Source: Streptomyces spinoverrucosus (GTDB taxonomy: Bacteria; Actinomycetota; Actinomycetes; Streptomycetales; Streptomycetaceae). Taken from it: 64,000 nt of DNA. The DNA is taken from positions 5,778,001-5,842,000 of the forward strand of contig NZ_JADPZX010000001.1 in NCBI RefSeq assembly GCF_015712165.1. The letters run 5' to 3'. A program made the translations under genes and the position numbers. The notes under the pieces were generated by a model. It ran no database searches, was not told the origin of the DNA, and saw only the letters and a program-made list of their open reading frames with translations. This document shows, one piece after another, positions 35,664-44,300 of this stretch (its first letter is position 1; each line of letters opens with the position of its first letter).

Positions 35664-36818
35664 CTACCTGCGGCGCCGACGGCTCTCGGCCGCGGGTTCC
35701 TCGTCGTCGCGGTCTTCGTCCTCCTGGTCCTCCTGGTCCTCCTCGTCCTCCTGGTCCTCATCGTCGTACTGGTCGTACTCGTCCTCGTCCTTGTCCTCGT
35801 ACTCGTCTTCGCCTTCGTCCCTCTCCTCGCCTTCGTCCCTCTTCTCGTCCTCGTCCCTCTCGTCGTAGCGGTCCTCGGGCTGCTCCTCGTCGTACTCCTC
35901 CTCCCCGGCCTTCTCCTCGCGGGGCCGCTCCTTCTCCTGACGGGACTCAGGGGACTCACGGGACTCGCGGCCCTCTTCCTCGGCCTCCTCGTCCGGGCCG
36001 CGGACCACCTCCCCCTCGCGGATCTCCCCGCGCCAGCCGCCCGTGGCCTCGCCGCGCAGCATCACGAACTTGCGGAAGAGCTTCAGGTCCAGCCGGGTAC
36101 GGCGGCCCTGGGCCCGCCAGAGGTTCGCGGTCTTCTCGACGAATCCCTTGGGGAAGTAATCGACGACCAGCAGGACCTTGGTGAGGTTGTCGGCCACCGG
36201 ATGGAAGGTGACCACGCCCCTGGTGGTGCCCTTGGCGCCCTCGGACGTCCAGGCGATCCGCTCGTCGGGCACCTGCTCCGTGATCGTCCCGGTGAACGCG
36301 CGGCTCGCCTTGGCGATCTTCACCTGCCACTGGGTCGTGGTGTCGTCCTTCTGCTCGACGTCGACCACGCCCTTGGTGAACCGGCCGAACTCCGTGAACT
36401 GCGTCCACTGGTTGTACGCCTCGCGCACCGGAACACCGACGTCGATGTCCTCGATGATGGTGATGCTCTTGGTCCCGGCGCCGCGCGCCGGCCCGTGCTT
36501 CTGGCCGGTGGCCTCCTTGACCTTGTCCGCCACGGCGTCCTTGGCGTGCGCGGCGGTCTCCTTGGCCTGGGACGCGACCTGCCCGCCGAACACCTTGCCG
36601 CCCTTGCCGAGGGCGTGGACGAGAGGGCCGGGCCCCACATGGGCCGAGCCGAGCCGGCTCGCGGCATCGCCCATCTTGTGGCCGACGCCGGTCAGCATGT
36701 GTTCCAGGCGGGCCTCGGCGTAGGCTCCCAGTTCCTCCACCAGCTTGTTCGCGCCCGGACCCTTCAGGACTCCGGTACCGGTCGGCGAGCCGCGCCCGGA
36801 CGCCTTGCGGTCAGTCAT
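35664..36818 (-). CDS. gvpZ: GvpZ-type SRPBCC protein with 110-residue acidic tail
   Basis: 384 residues. The N-terminal third is helical and Ala/Lys-rich (about 23-105). Residues 117-255 form an SRPBCC/START-like domain (SITIIEDIDVGVPVREAYNQW ... FHPVADNLTKVLLVVDYFPKG), a hydrophobic-ligand-binding fold. Residues about 275-384 are almost entirely Glu, Asp, Arg, Lys and Tyr, finishing with RRRRR. This fits the gvpZ position of actinomycete clusters (O-A-F-G-Y-Z-J-L-S-K). Polyketide cyclase activity is unlikely in this setting. Its ATG overlaps the gvpY end by 8 bases. The tail is coded by GAC/GAG-rich near-repeats (35700-35900). Confidence 0.85.
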   Translation of the reverse strand: MTDRKASGRGSPTGTGVLKGPGANKLVEELGAYAEARLEHMLTGVGHKMGDAASRLGSAHVGPGPLVHALGKGGKVFGGQVASQAKETAAHAKDAVADKVKEATGQKHGPARGAGTKSITIIEDIDVGVPVREAYNQWTQFTEFGRFTKGVVDVEQKDDTTTQWQVKIAKASRAFTGTITEQVPDERIAWTSEGAKGTTRGVVTFHPVADNLTKVLLVVDYFPKGFVEKTANLWRAQGRRTRLDLKLFRKFVMLRGEATGGWRGEIREGEVVRGPDEEAEEEGRESRESPESRQEKERPREEKAGEEEYDEEQPEDRYDERDEDEKRDEGEERDEGEDEYEDKDEDEYDQYDDEDQEDEEDQEDQEDEDRDDEEPAAESRRRRR

Positions 36819-37305
36819 CGTCCGACTCCCTCGCTCGCGAGGTGCTGCTCGATCCGGAGGACGACGCCCTGCGGGCCCCGCCGCCGGACTTGGGCTGCGA
36901 CGAGGGGCGGCGTTCCGCCTTCTTGGCCCTGGGCCGCTCCTCCTTCTCCTCCTCGTCGCGCGGCTCCTCCTCCGCCTCCCGGTCCTCGTCCTCCCGTTGC
37001 CCCTGCGGGCCGAGATCCTCCCGTTGCTCCTGCAGGCCGACGGTGCGCCGGTGCAGGGCGTCGGCCAGGTGGTCGGCCTGGGCGTTCAGCACGGAACCGA
37101 CCGCGGCCTTGGTCGCGCCCGCCAGTTCGGTGCGGGCCTGCCGGTTGAGGTTGCCGAGCACGGGGGCGAGGGCCTCGGCGATGTCCCCGGCCTTCGCCCG
37201 CCTGACGGCCATCGCCAGGGCGAGCCCCAGGGCGGCCTTGGTGTTCTTCCTGCGGCCCAGCAGATAGCCGCCGATGAGAGCTGTTCCGATCTTGGCGTTG
37301 TTCAT
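36811..37305 (-). CDS. gvpY: GvpY-type protein with charged low-complexity tail
   Basis: 164 residues. The N-terminal 45 residues are hydrophobic/amphipathic and glycine-rich (KIGTALIGGYLLGRRKNTKAALGLALAMAV), and residues 50-95 are helical. From about 98 on, the chain is Glu/Asp/Arg/Lys and then Ser/Arg-rich. It matches the gvpY position and composition of Streptomyces clusters; molecular role unknown. Start and stop overlap gvpG (4 bases) and gvpZ (8 bases), so it belongs to one translationally coupled run. Confidence 0.8.
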   Translation of the reverse strand: MNNAKIGTALIGGYLLGRRKNTKAALGLALAMAVRRAKAGDIAEALAPVLGNLNRQARTELAGATKAAVGSVLNAQADHLADALHRRTVGLQEQREDLGPQGQREDEDREAEEEPRDEEEKEERPRAKKAERRPSSQPKSGGGARRASSSGSSSTSRARESDDD

Positions 37306-37556
37306 GATGCCGTCTTTCCGAGCTGGTACAGCCTGATCTCCTCCAGCCGCCGCAACAGCTCCTCCTCGCGTGCCGCGAAGTCCTCCTCGTCGACACGGCC
37401 CTCGGCCCGCGCCCGCTCCAGGTCGGCGAGCGCCGCCTGGATGGGGGTGGGGTCGTAGTACTCGTGCTCCGCGGCCTGTACGACCTTCTCGAGCACCCAG
37501 CCCACGCCCCGCACCGGGGCGAAGGGCAGCGCCAGGACCTCGAAGACCAGTCCCAC
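37302..37556 (-). CDS. gvpG: Gas vesicle protein GvpG
   Basis: 84 residues, all of GvpG length and pattern: GLVFEVLALPFAPVRGVGWVLEKVVQAAEHEYYDPTPIQAALADLE, then an amphipathic helix EEDFAAREEELLRRL. It is an assembly accessory protein that acts with GvpF. The GTG start is read from 37556, 44 bases after gvpF; it overlaps gvpY by 4 bases. Confidence 0.92.
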   Translation of the reverse strand: MGLVFEVLALPFAPVRGVGWVLEKVVQAAEHEYYDPTPIQAALADLERARAEGRVDEEDFAAREEELLRRLEEIRLYQLGKTAS

Positions 37557-37600
37557 CAGTGCCTCCTTGTGTCGTTCGGGTCCGGTGCCGTCAGCAGCTG

Positions 37601-38314
37601 TCAGGCGAAGCTGTAGGGCGGCAGCGGACCGCGGAGCCGTAGCTCGGCTCCCTCGGGCAGTTGCTCGGTCAGCTCCGCGCAGGAGTCGGTGAACTCCTCG
37701 GCCTTGTCGCGGTCCACGAGGAACGAGGCGTTGACGAAGTACTGCTCGGACGGCGGCGACAGGCTCTCCGCGTACACGAGCGGCCGTAGCGCGGCGACGA
37801 TCTGCTCGGCGAGCGCGTCCTGGCGGACCTGCACCTCCTGGGCCACGAGCTGGCCGAGTTCCAGCCGCTGCTCGGGAGTTCCGTGGCCCTCGCGGGTCGC
37901 CTCGTTCAACTCACGTACCCGATCGGACTCTTCGACGATCCGCCGCAGCAGTGTGTCCTCGTCCTGCACGCCCTTGACGTTGAACTCCACCCGGTCGGCG
38001 AGCTCGGCCAGCCGCTGGGCGTACTGCTCGGCGCCCTGGTCCAGGACGGCGCGTACGGCGTCCTCGTCCTGGGCGACGAATCCGAAGCCCAGCGGCAGCG
38101 TGACGTCGTCGGACCACAGCCGCTCCTGTACCGCGTGATGCGCCTCCAGGTCCCGGCGCGCGATCGACAGGTCCTCCGGGGCCTCACTGACGACGGCGCA
38201 CAGGGAGTCGCCGCGCACCACCCGCACCTCGGACGGCGAGTCGCCGACGCCCTTGAGGTCGTCGAGGCGCAGGGGATGCGATGCCTTGGTGATGGCGTAC
38301 ACGTACAGCGACAT
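37601..38314 (-). CDS. gvpF: Gas vesicle protein GvpF
   Basis: 237 residues. YVYAITKASHPLRLDDLKGVG at the N-terminus, HHAVQERLWSDDVTLPLGFGFVAQDEDAV in the middle and LRLRGPLPPYSFA at the end mark the GvpF/L family. GvpF chaperones GvpA subunits onto the growing shell. The start is ATG, 3 bases after the gvpA stop. Confidence 0.93.
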   Translation of the reverse strand: MSLYVYAITKASHPLRLDDLKGVGDSPSEVRVVRGDSLCAVVSEAPEDLSIARRDLEAHHAVQERLWSDDVTLPLGFGFVAQDEDAVRAVLDQGAEQYAQRLAELADRVEFNVKGVQDEDTLLRRIVEESDRVRELNEATREGHGTPEQRLELGQLVAQEVQVRQDALAEQIVAALRPLVYAESLSPPSEQYFVNASFLVDRDKAEEFTDSCAELTEQLPEGAELRLRGPLPPYSFA

Positions 38315-38317
38315 CGC

Positions 38318-38797
38318 TCACTCCTCGCGATCCTTCGAGGAACGGCGCTCCGCGCCGCGTTCGACGGGTTCGCGCTCCCGCTCCCGCCGCTCCTCCTTGC
38401 CGTGCCGTGGTCGTTCGCCGCTCTCGATCTCGTCGCGGCGGCCCTTCTGGAGGGACTCCGTGAAAGCGTCGACGGCGCCACTCAGCGCGCCCTTGCTCTT
38501 GCCCCTGGCGCCGCCCTCGGTGACGCGCTCCATCACGTCGGGCAGCTGGGCCGGGGCCTTGCGGCCCGCTTCGAGGTCCAGCCGGTTGCACGCCTCGGCG
38601 AAGCGCAGATACGTGTCCACGCTGGCCACGACGACACGGGCGTCGACCTTGGCGATCTCGATGCCGACGAGGGACACCCGCACGAAGGCGTCGATTACCA
38701 GACCGCGGTCCAGGACCAACTCCAGGACGTCATAGAGGTTTCCGGAGCCGCCTTGGCTGGGGGCGGGCACTCCGCCGCCGCCCGGGGTGATGGTCAC
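38318..38797 (-). CDS. gvpA: Gas vesicle structural protein GvpA with charged C-terminal extension
   Basis: 159 residues. The core 19-70 (NLYDVLELVLDRGLVIDAF then VRVSLVGIEIAKVDARVVVA and SVDTYLRFAEA) is the highly conserved major shell protein, which is usually about 70 residues in cyanobacteria. Here about 90 residues follow: a helical part (80-125) and an Arg/Glu-rich tail (125-159, EERREREREPVERGAERR). The GTG start overlaps the gvpO stop (GTGA). In a vesicle shell such tails would have to project outward, so the structure may differ from classical vesicles. Confidence 0.92.
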   Translation of the reverse strand: MTITPGGGGVPAPSQGGSGNLYDVLELVLDRGLVIDAFVRVSLVGIEIAKVDARVVVASVDTYLRFAEACNRLDLEAGRKAPAQLPDVMERVTEGGARGKSKGALSGAVDAFTESLQKGRRDEIESGERPRHGKEERREREREPVERGAERRSSKDREE

Positions 38798-39096
38798 GAC
38801 CTGCTCCCTTCATTGCGGTCGATCTGGGCGCGCGTGTAGCGCCGCCCGCGTTTGTAGGCCAGCAGTTGGCCGGCCGGGTCCAGGGCGACCTCATAGCTGG
38901 CCATCACGCTCGTGGTCTCGGGGATGCGCTCCAGCTCCACGACCTCGACCTCGGCCTCCCAGCCGTCGTCCGTCGGCTTCAGAGCGGAGACGGATTCAGG
39001 GCGCCGGCCCAGCAGCTCCGCGAGCTGCTCGGTGGCCTGCCGCATCGCCTCGGCGGCGGAGACTCTCTCGTTTCCGGGCATATCATCACCAACCAT
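38794..39096 (-). CDS. gvpO: Gas vesicle protein GvpO
   Basis: 100 residues. AEAMRQATEQLAELLGRRPESVSALKPTDDGWEAEVEVVELERIPETTSVMASYEV..DPAGQLLAYKRGRRYTRAQ is the GvpO pattern. It is the first gene of the operon. Three consecutive starts are in frame (TTG 39102, ATG 39099, ATG 39096); the last was chosen because GGAGGG lies six bases upstream of it. GvpO is linked to vesicle gene expression and assembly in haloarchaea. The promoter should lie in 39097-39249, but I could not recognise it. Confidence 0.9.
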   Translation of the reverse strand: MVGDDMPGNERVSAAEAMRQATEQLAELLGRRPESVSALKPTDDGWEAEVEVVELERIPETTSVMASYEVALDPAGQLLAYKRGRRYTRAQIDRNEGSRS

Positions 39097-39249
39097 CATC
39101 AACCCTCCGTGTCACCCAAATCCGCCGCATGTATCTCTTCGTGCAGCAGTTTTCGAATGAAGGTGCGGATGCGGGTGCGGGTGGAGGTGTGGACGAAGGG
39201 TCGGGGAGCGGGGCGGATCCAGACCGGGGGCTGTGGCGTCTACGCCGGT

Positions 39250-40347
39250 ATGGATCTGGAAAAGCCGCCTGCTCAGCAGCCGCCTGACGGGTGCCTCGTG
39301 GTCGCGATCCGCGTTCCGGTGCGGATCGTCATGCTCGTCGTCGTCCTGCCGGTACGCATGGCGTGGGACGCGCTCGTCGTCGCCGGGCGGTTCCTCGACG
39401 ACGCGGTGCTGAGGCCGGTCGGACGCGGGTTGCTGTGGTTCGGACGGGCGGTGTTCGTATGGCCGTTCGTGGCGCTGTGGCGGTGGGTGCTGGTGCCGGC
39501 GGGCCGGGCGCTGGCCTGGCTCGGCCACGTGCTGGTCGCCGTGCCGTGCGGATGGCTGTACCGGTACGTCCTGACGCCGATCGGGCATGCGATCGCCTGG
39601 GTCGGGCGGGGGATCGCGGCGGGGCTGGCGTGGGTGTACGCGCGCGTGCTCACGCCGGTGGGCCACGGGATCATGTGGCTCCTGAAGGGCCTTGGCGCCG
39701 TGCTCGCCGCCGGGGGAGTCGGCGTGGCGTGGCTGGTGCGATACCTCCTCGTCGTACCCGCCACGTGGCTGTACGAGTGGCTGCTCGCGCCGGTCGGGCG
39801 GGCGCTCGTGTGGTGCGTGAACGGGCTCGTGTGGGCCGTGCGCATGATCGTCACCGGGATCGGGACGGCCCTGTACTGGACCTGCCGGATCCTGTTCGTG
39901 CTGCCCGCGCTCGCCCTGTGGCGGTGGCTACTGGTGCCCGTCGGGCACGCGCTCGCGGTCGTCGGGCGGGAGATCGGCGCCGCGCTCGGCCATGCCTGGC
40001 GGGTCGCGGGGCACATCTCGCGCGCCGTCGGGCGGTTCCTCGCCACGCTCTTCCGGTGGATCTTCGTGGAGCCGGTGCGATGGGCGTACGCGCGCGTGCT
40101 CACGCCTGTCGGCCATGCGGTCCGGGACGCGGTCCTGCGGCCGGTGGGTGAGGCGCTGCGCGCCGCGGGCCGGGCCACGCGGCAGGCGCTGGCGTCCGCG
40201 CGGGACAGCGCGCGGCAGGCGCGGGCCGACTTCCGGCGGATGCTCTTCGGCGAGCCCCGGCAGCCGCGGGCGACGGTCCGGCGGGAACCCGCGGCCGCCG
40301 ACACACGTACTCTTGGTAGCAGTACGACCGCTCTCACGAAGGATTGA
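39250..40347 (+). CDS. Membrane protein built of eight LxPVGxA repeats
   Basis: 365 residues from ATG 39250. Eight copies of a (V/L)L-x-P-(V/A/I)-G-(H/R/E)-(A/G) motif (such as VLTPIGHAIAWVG, LLAPVGRALVWCV, VLVPAGRALAWLG) recur along residues about 50-325, each followed by a Trp/Ala/Val-rich helix, so the whole middle is membrane-associated or amphipathic. The C-terminus is basic and soluble. Such a protein lies between the two radical SAM partner genes in Streptomyces; function unknown. There is no good ribosome binding site before the start, which is therefore uncertain. It is divergent from gvpO. Confidence 0.75.
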   Translation: MDLEKPPAQQPPDGCLVVAIRVPVRIVMLVVVLPVRMAWDALVVAGRFLDDAVLRPVGRGLLWFGRAVFVWPFVALWRWVLVPAGRALAWLGHVLVAVPCGWLYRYVLTPIGHAIAWVGRGIAAGLAWVYARVLTPVGHGIMWLLKGLGAVLAAGGVGVAWLVRYLLVVPATWLYEWLLAPVGRALVWCVNGLVWAVRMIVTGIGTALYWTCRILFVLPALALWRWLLVPVGHALAVVGREIGAALGHAWRVAGHISRAVGRFLATLFRWIFVEPVRWAYARVLTPVGHAVRDAVLRPVGEALRAAGRATRQALASARDSARQARADFRRMLFGEPRQPRATVRREPAAADTRTLGSSTTALTKD

Positions 40348-40395
40348 ACGACACTGGGCAAGCGACAGCCCGAAGGCCCGCCGCCGGCACCCACG

Positions 40396-41145
40396 GTGCA
40401 GCGCGTCCGACTGCGCTACACCAAGCGCGGCCGCCTCCGGTTCACCAGCCACCGTGACTTCCAGCGCGCCTTCGAGCGTGCGCTGCGCCGCGCCGAGGTG
40501 CCCATGGCGTACTCGGCGGGGTTCACCCCGCACCCGAAGGTGTCGTACGCCAATGCCGCACCCACCGGCACGGGCAGTGAGGCGGAGTACCTGGAGATCG
40601 CGCTCACCGATACGCGCGATCCGGACAAGCTCAGGATCCTGCTCGACGAGTCGCTTCCCCCCGGGCTCGACATCGTCGAGGCGGTCGAGGCCCGCACCTC
40701 GGGGCTCGCCGACCGGCTGACGGCCTCCGTCTGGGAGCTGCGGCTGGACGGTGTGGACCGGGCCGACGCCGCGCGCGCCGTGGCCGCCTTCATCGCGGCC
40801 GAGGCCGTGGAGGTGCAGCGCCTGACCAAGAACGGCGTCCGCACCTTCGACGCCCGCCCCGCCGTCGTCAGCCTGGAGACAGTCGTCAGCCCAGAGACAA
40901 CCGAAGAGCACACTTCGCAGGCTGATAGGCCGACCGACCAGCCCTGTGCGATACTGCGGCTGGTTGTTCGGCACGTGACGCCTGCCGTACGACCCGACGA
41001 CGTCCTGTCCGGTCTCCGCGCCGTGGCCGACCTGGCGCCGCCGGTCCCCGCAGCGGTGACCAGGCTGGCGCAGGGGCTGTTCGATGAAGAGACCGGCACG
41101 GTGACAGACCCGCTCGCGCCTGACCGCGAGGCGGGCCCCGCGTAG
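40396..41145 (+). CDS. Radical SAM-linked protein, DUF2344/TIGR03936 type
   Basis: 249 residues. RVRLRYTKRGRLRFTSHRDFQRAFERALRRAEVPMAYSAGFTPHPKVSYANAAP is the diagnostic N-terminus of the family that accompanies TIGR03960-type radical SAM proteins. GTG 40396 is the first ordinary start, but it has no ribosome binding site. A CTG at 40354, in frame, would give an N-terminus GKRQPEGPPPAPT... and has AAGGA ten bases upstream, six bases after the preceding stop; it may be the real start. Function unknown; probably works with the radical SAM protein 31700-33655. rne follows. Confidence 0.88.
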   Translation: MQRVRLRYTKRGRLRFTSHRDFQRAFERALRRAEVPMAYSAGFTPHPKVSYANAAPTGTGSEAEYLEIALTDTRDPDKLRILLDESLPPGLDIVEAVEARTSGLADRLTASVWELRLDGVDRADAARAVAAFIAAEAVEVQRLTKNGVRTFDARPAVVSLETVVSPETTEEHTSQADRPTDQPCAILRLVVRHVTPAVRPDDVLSGLRAVADLAPPVPAAVTRLAQGLFDEETGTVTDPLAPDREAGPA

Positions 41146-41393
41146 GACGGACGTCGTAGCGCCGCCCTCGTACTCGGGAGCCACCTGGGTCGGGCAGCGA
41201 ACCGACCAGAAGACTTTCGCCAGGCCGTCCGCAACACGGCGGACGGAACCGGCGAGACAGGACAACAGAGAGCTCCCGTGCGGCGCCCGCGCCCCGGACG
41301 GCGGCAGTCGCGCATCGCGCGAGCCGCGGACGTCACCGGCATCCCCGCCGGACCAGGTGCGGCGCCCGGGAGCCTGACGGGAGAAACGCCCGC

Positions 41394-44300
41394 ATGCTCG
41401 AGCCGATCGAACCCACTGAGGGTTCCGAACTGAACACTCCAAGCGACACCCTGCCGCCGCGTCGTCGGCGCCGTGCCGCTTCCCGACCGGCGGGTCCGCC
41501 CGCCACCACGTCCGAAACGCCGACGGAGACCGTCGCGCCGGCCATACCGGCCGCTGACGCCGCCGATCTGGCCTCGGGCGACCTGCCTGCCGCCGAAGCC
41601 GCCGACCTGGCCGCGACCGACCTTTCCTCTGCCGCTGCTGAGGAGGCCGGGGAGGTCGACGAGGCTGTCGAGGCCAGTGAGATTTCCGAGACCGAAGAGC
41701 TTTCCGGGACCGAAGAGGCCGAAGAGGCCGAAGAGGCTGAAGAAGCGGTCGAGAAGCCCGAGGCCCTTGAGGAGCCCGCGCCCGTTGCGCGTACGCGTCG
41801 TCGCGTGACCCGTCGGGTCTCCACGCCTGCCGGGTCTGCTGAGTCCGTCGAGGCCGCCGAGACGGTGGTGCCGGTCGCCGCCCAGGTCGCCCCCGAGCCG
41901 GTGGACGACAGCGCCGTAGCCCATGTCGTCGACGAGCCCGCCCCGCCCCGCCGTCGCCGGGCCACGCGCCGGGCGTCGGCGCCTTCCGGGTCGCCGACCT
42001 CAGCCGCGCCCGCCGAGTCCGCCGCGCCCGTCGTACCCGCAGCCGTGAACGTGAGCGCCGAGGCGCCCGCCACCGAGCCGCAGGCCGAGGCCGCCCCCGT
42101 CGAGGAGGCCGCGCCGGTCGCGCGTACGCGTCGGCGGGCGACCCGCCGGGCGTCCGCGCCCGCCGGGGCTCCGGCCGCCACTGAGGCCGCACAGCCGGAG
42201 ATTGCACAGCCGGAGGCTGCCGTCGAGGCGCCCGCCGCCGAGTCGGAGGTTGCCGTCGCCGTGCCCGCCGCCGAGCCGCAGGTCGAGGCCGCCGCCGCGG
42301 AGGAAACCGAGGAGGCCGCTCCGCGCCGGGCCCGCCGTCGGGCCACGCGTCGGGTGTCGGCGCCCGCCGAGACGACCGAGAGCGCCGCCGGTGAGGCCGT
42401 CGAGGCCGCCGGTGAGCAGGCCGACGAGGCTGCCGCCCCGCGTCGTACGCGTCGCCGCCGGGGCGCGGCCGAGGCGCCCGCCGAGCCTGCCGTCGCCGAG
42501 GCCACGCGGGCCGAGGAGCCCGCCGTGACAGAGCCCGCTGAGGCCGCGCGGCCTGCCGTGACCGAGGAGACCCCCGAGCCCGCCGAGGCCGCCGGTGACC
42601 AGGGCGGTGCCACCCGCCGTACGCGGCGTCGGGTCGTGCGGAAGGCGGCGACCGGTTTCGCCGCGCCCGCGCAGACCGAGGGCGCCGAGGCCGAGGCACC
42701 GCGTCCGCCGGCGCGGCCCGCCGTCGCGGTGTTCCAGCCGCCGGTGTTCACCGAGCCGAGGTTCCAGACGCCCGAGCGGGCCGCCGCCGAAGCGGCCGCC
42801 GAGGCGGTGGAGGAGGCCCCCGAGGCCGAGGAGTTCCCCGAGGAGCCGACCGGGTCGCGGCGTCGCCGCCGGCGCCGGGGTGCCGGAGCCGTGGAGGAGG
42901 CCGAGGCGCAGGCCGTCGAGACCGCCGGGGACGAGGAGGCGGAGGAGGCCGAGGAGGCCGAGGAGGCCGCCGAGCCCGTCGTCGAGGACGAGGAGGGCGA
43001 GGAGACCGGGTCGCGTCGCCGTCGTCGTCGCGGTGGCCGGCGTCGCCGTCGGGGCGAGTCCGGCGACTTCGCCGAGGGTGACACCGAGGAACTCGCCGCC
43101 GAGCAGGCCGAGCAGGACGCCGAGGACACCGCCGAGCAGGTCGAGGAGGACGCCGAGGAGGACGCCGAGGAGGACGAGCGGGCCGCCGAGTCCGGGGGTT
43201 CGTCCACCAGCAGCCGCCGTCGCCGTCGCCGTCGTCGCCGGGCCGGTGACTCCGGCACGGACGCCGAGCCGTCCGCCGACGACCCCGAGCGCACGGTCGT
43301 CAAGGTCCGCGAGCCGCGACCCCCGCGGGAAAAGGGTGCCGAGCCGTCCGACGAGGTGCAGTCCATCAAGGGCTCCACGCGTCTGGAGGCCAAGAAGCAG
43401 CGTCGCCGCGAGGGCCGCGAGCAGGGCCGCCGCCGCGTGCCGATCATCACCGAGGCCGAGTTCCTGGCCCGGCGCGAGGCCGTCGAGCGCGTGATGGTCG
43501 TCCGGCAGAACGGCGACCGTACGCAGATCGGCGTGCTCGAGGACAACGTGCTCGTCGAGCACTACGTCAACAAGGAGCAGTCGACCTCGTACGTCGGCAA
43601 CGTCTACCTCGGCAAGGTGCAGAACGTGCTTCCGTCGATGGAGGCCGCCTTCATCGACATCGGCAAGGGCCGCAACGCCGTGCTCTACGCCGGTGAGGTC
43701 AACTTCGAGGCGCTGGGCATGGCCAACGGGCCGCGCCGCATCGAGTCCGCCCTGAAGTCCGGCCAGTCCGTCCTCGTGCAGGTCACCAAGGACCCGATCG
43801 GGCACAAGGGCGCGCGTCTGACCAGCCAGGTCTCCCTCCCCGGCCGTTACCTCGTGTACGTCCCCGAGGGCTCGATGACCGGCATCAGCCGCAAGCTGCC
43901 CGACACCGAGCGGGCCCGGCTGAAGACCATCCTCAAGAAGATCGTCCCCGAGGACGCGGGCGTCATCGTGCGCACCGCCGCCGAGGGCGCGAGCGAGGAC
44001 GAGCTGCGCCGGGACGTCGAGCGGCTGCAGGCGCAGTGGGAGGACATCCAGAAGAAGGCCAAGAGCGGCAACGCGCCGACTCTGCTGTACGGCGAGCCGG
44101 ACATGACCGTCCGCGTCGTGCGGGACATCTTCAACGAGGACTTCTCCAAGGTCATCGTCAGCGGCCCGGACGCCTGGGAGACCATCCACGGGTACGTCGC
44201 CCATGTCGCGCCGGATCTCGCCGGGCGGCTGCAGAAGTGGACCTCCGAGGTCGACGTCTTCGCCACCTACCGGATCGACGAGCAGCTCGCCAAGGCGCTG

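Noticed and set aside
35664..36818. Reading the SRPBCC protein as a polyketide cyclase of a biosynthetic cluster
   Set aside because: It lies inside a coupled gvp operon at the gvpZ position, and no polyketide synthase or tailoring genes are near.
39097..39249. Stress-sigma-type promoter (GGGTA-like -10) for the gvp operon
   Set aside because: The nearest match, GGGTGAC on the minus strand, deviates at a key base and has no convincing partner element at the right distance.
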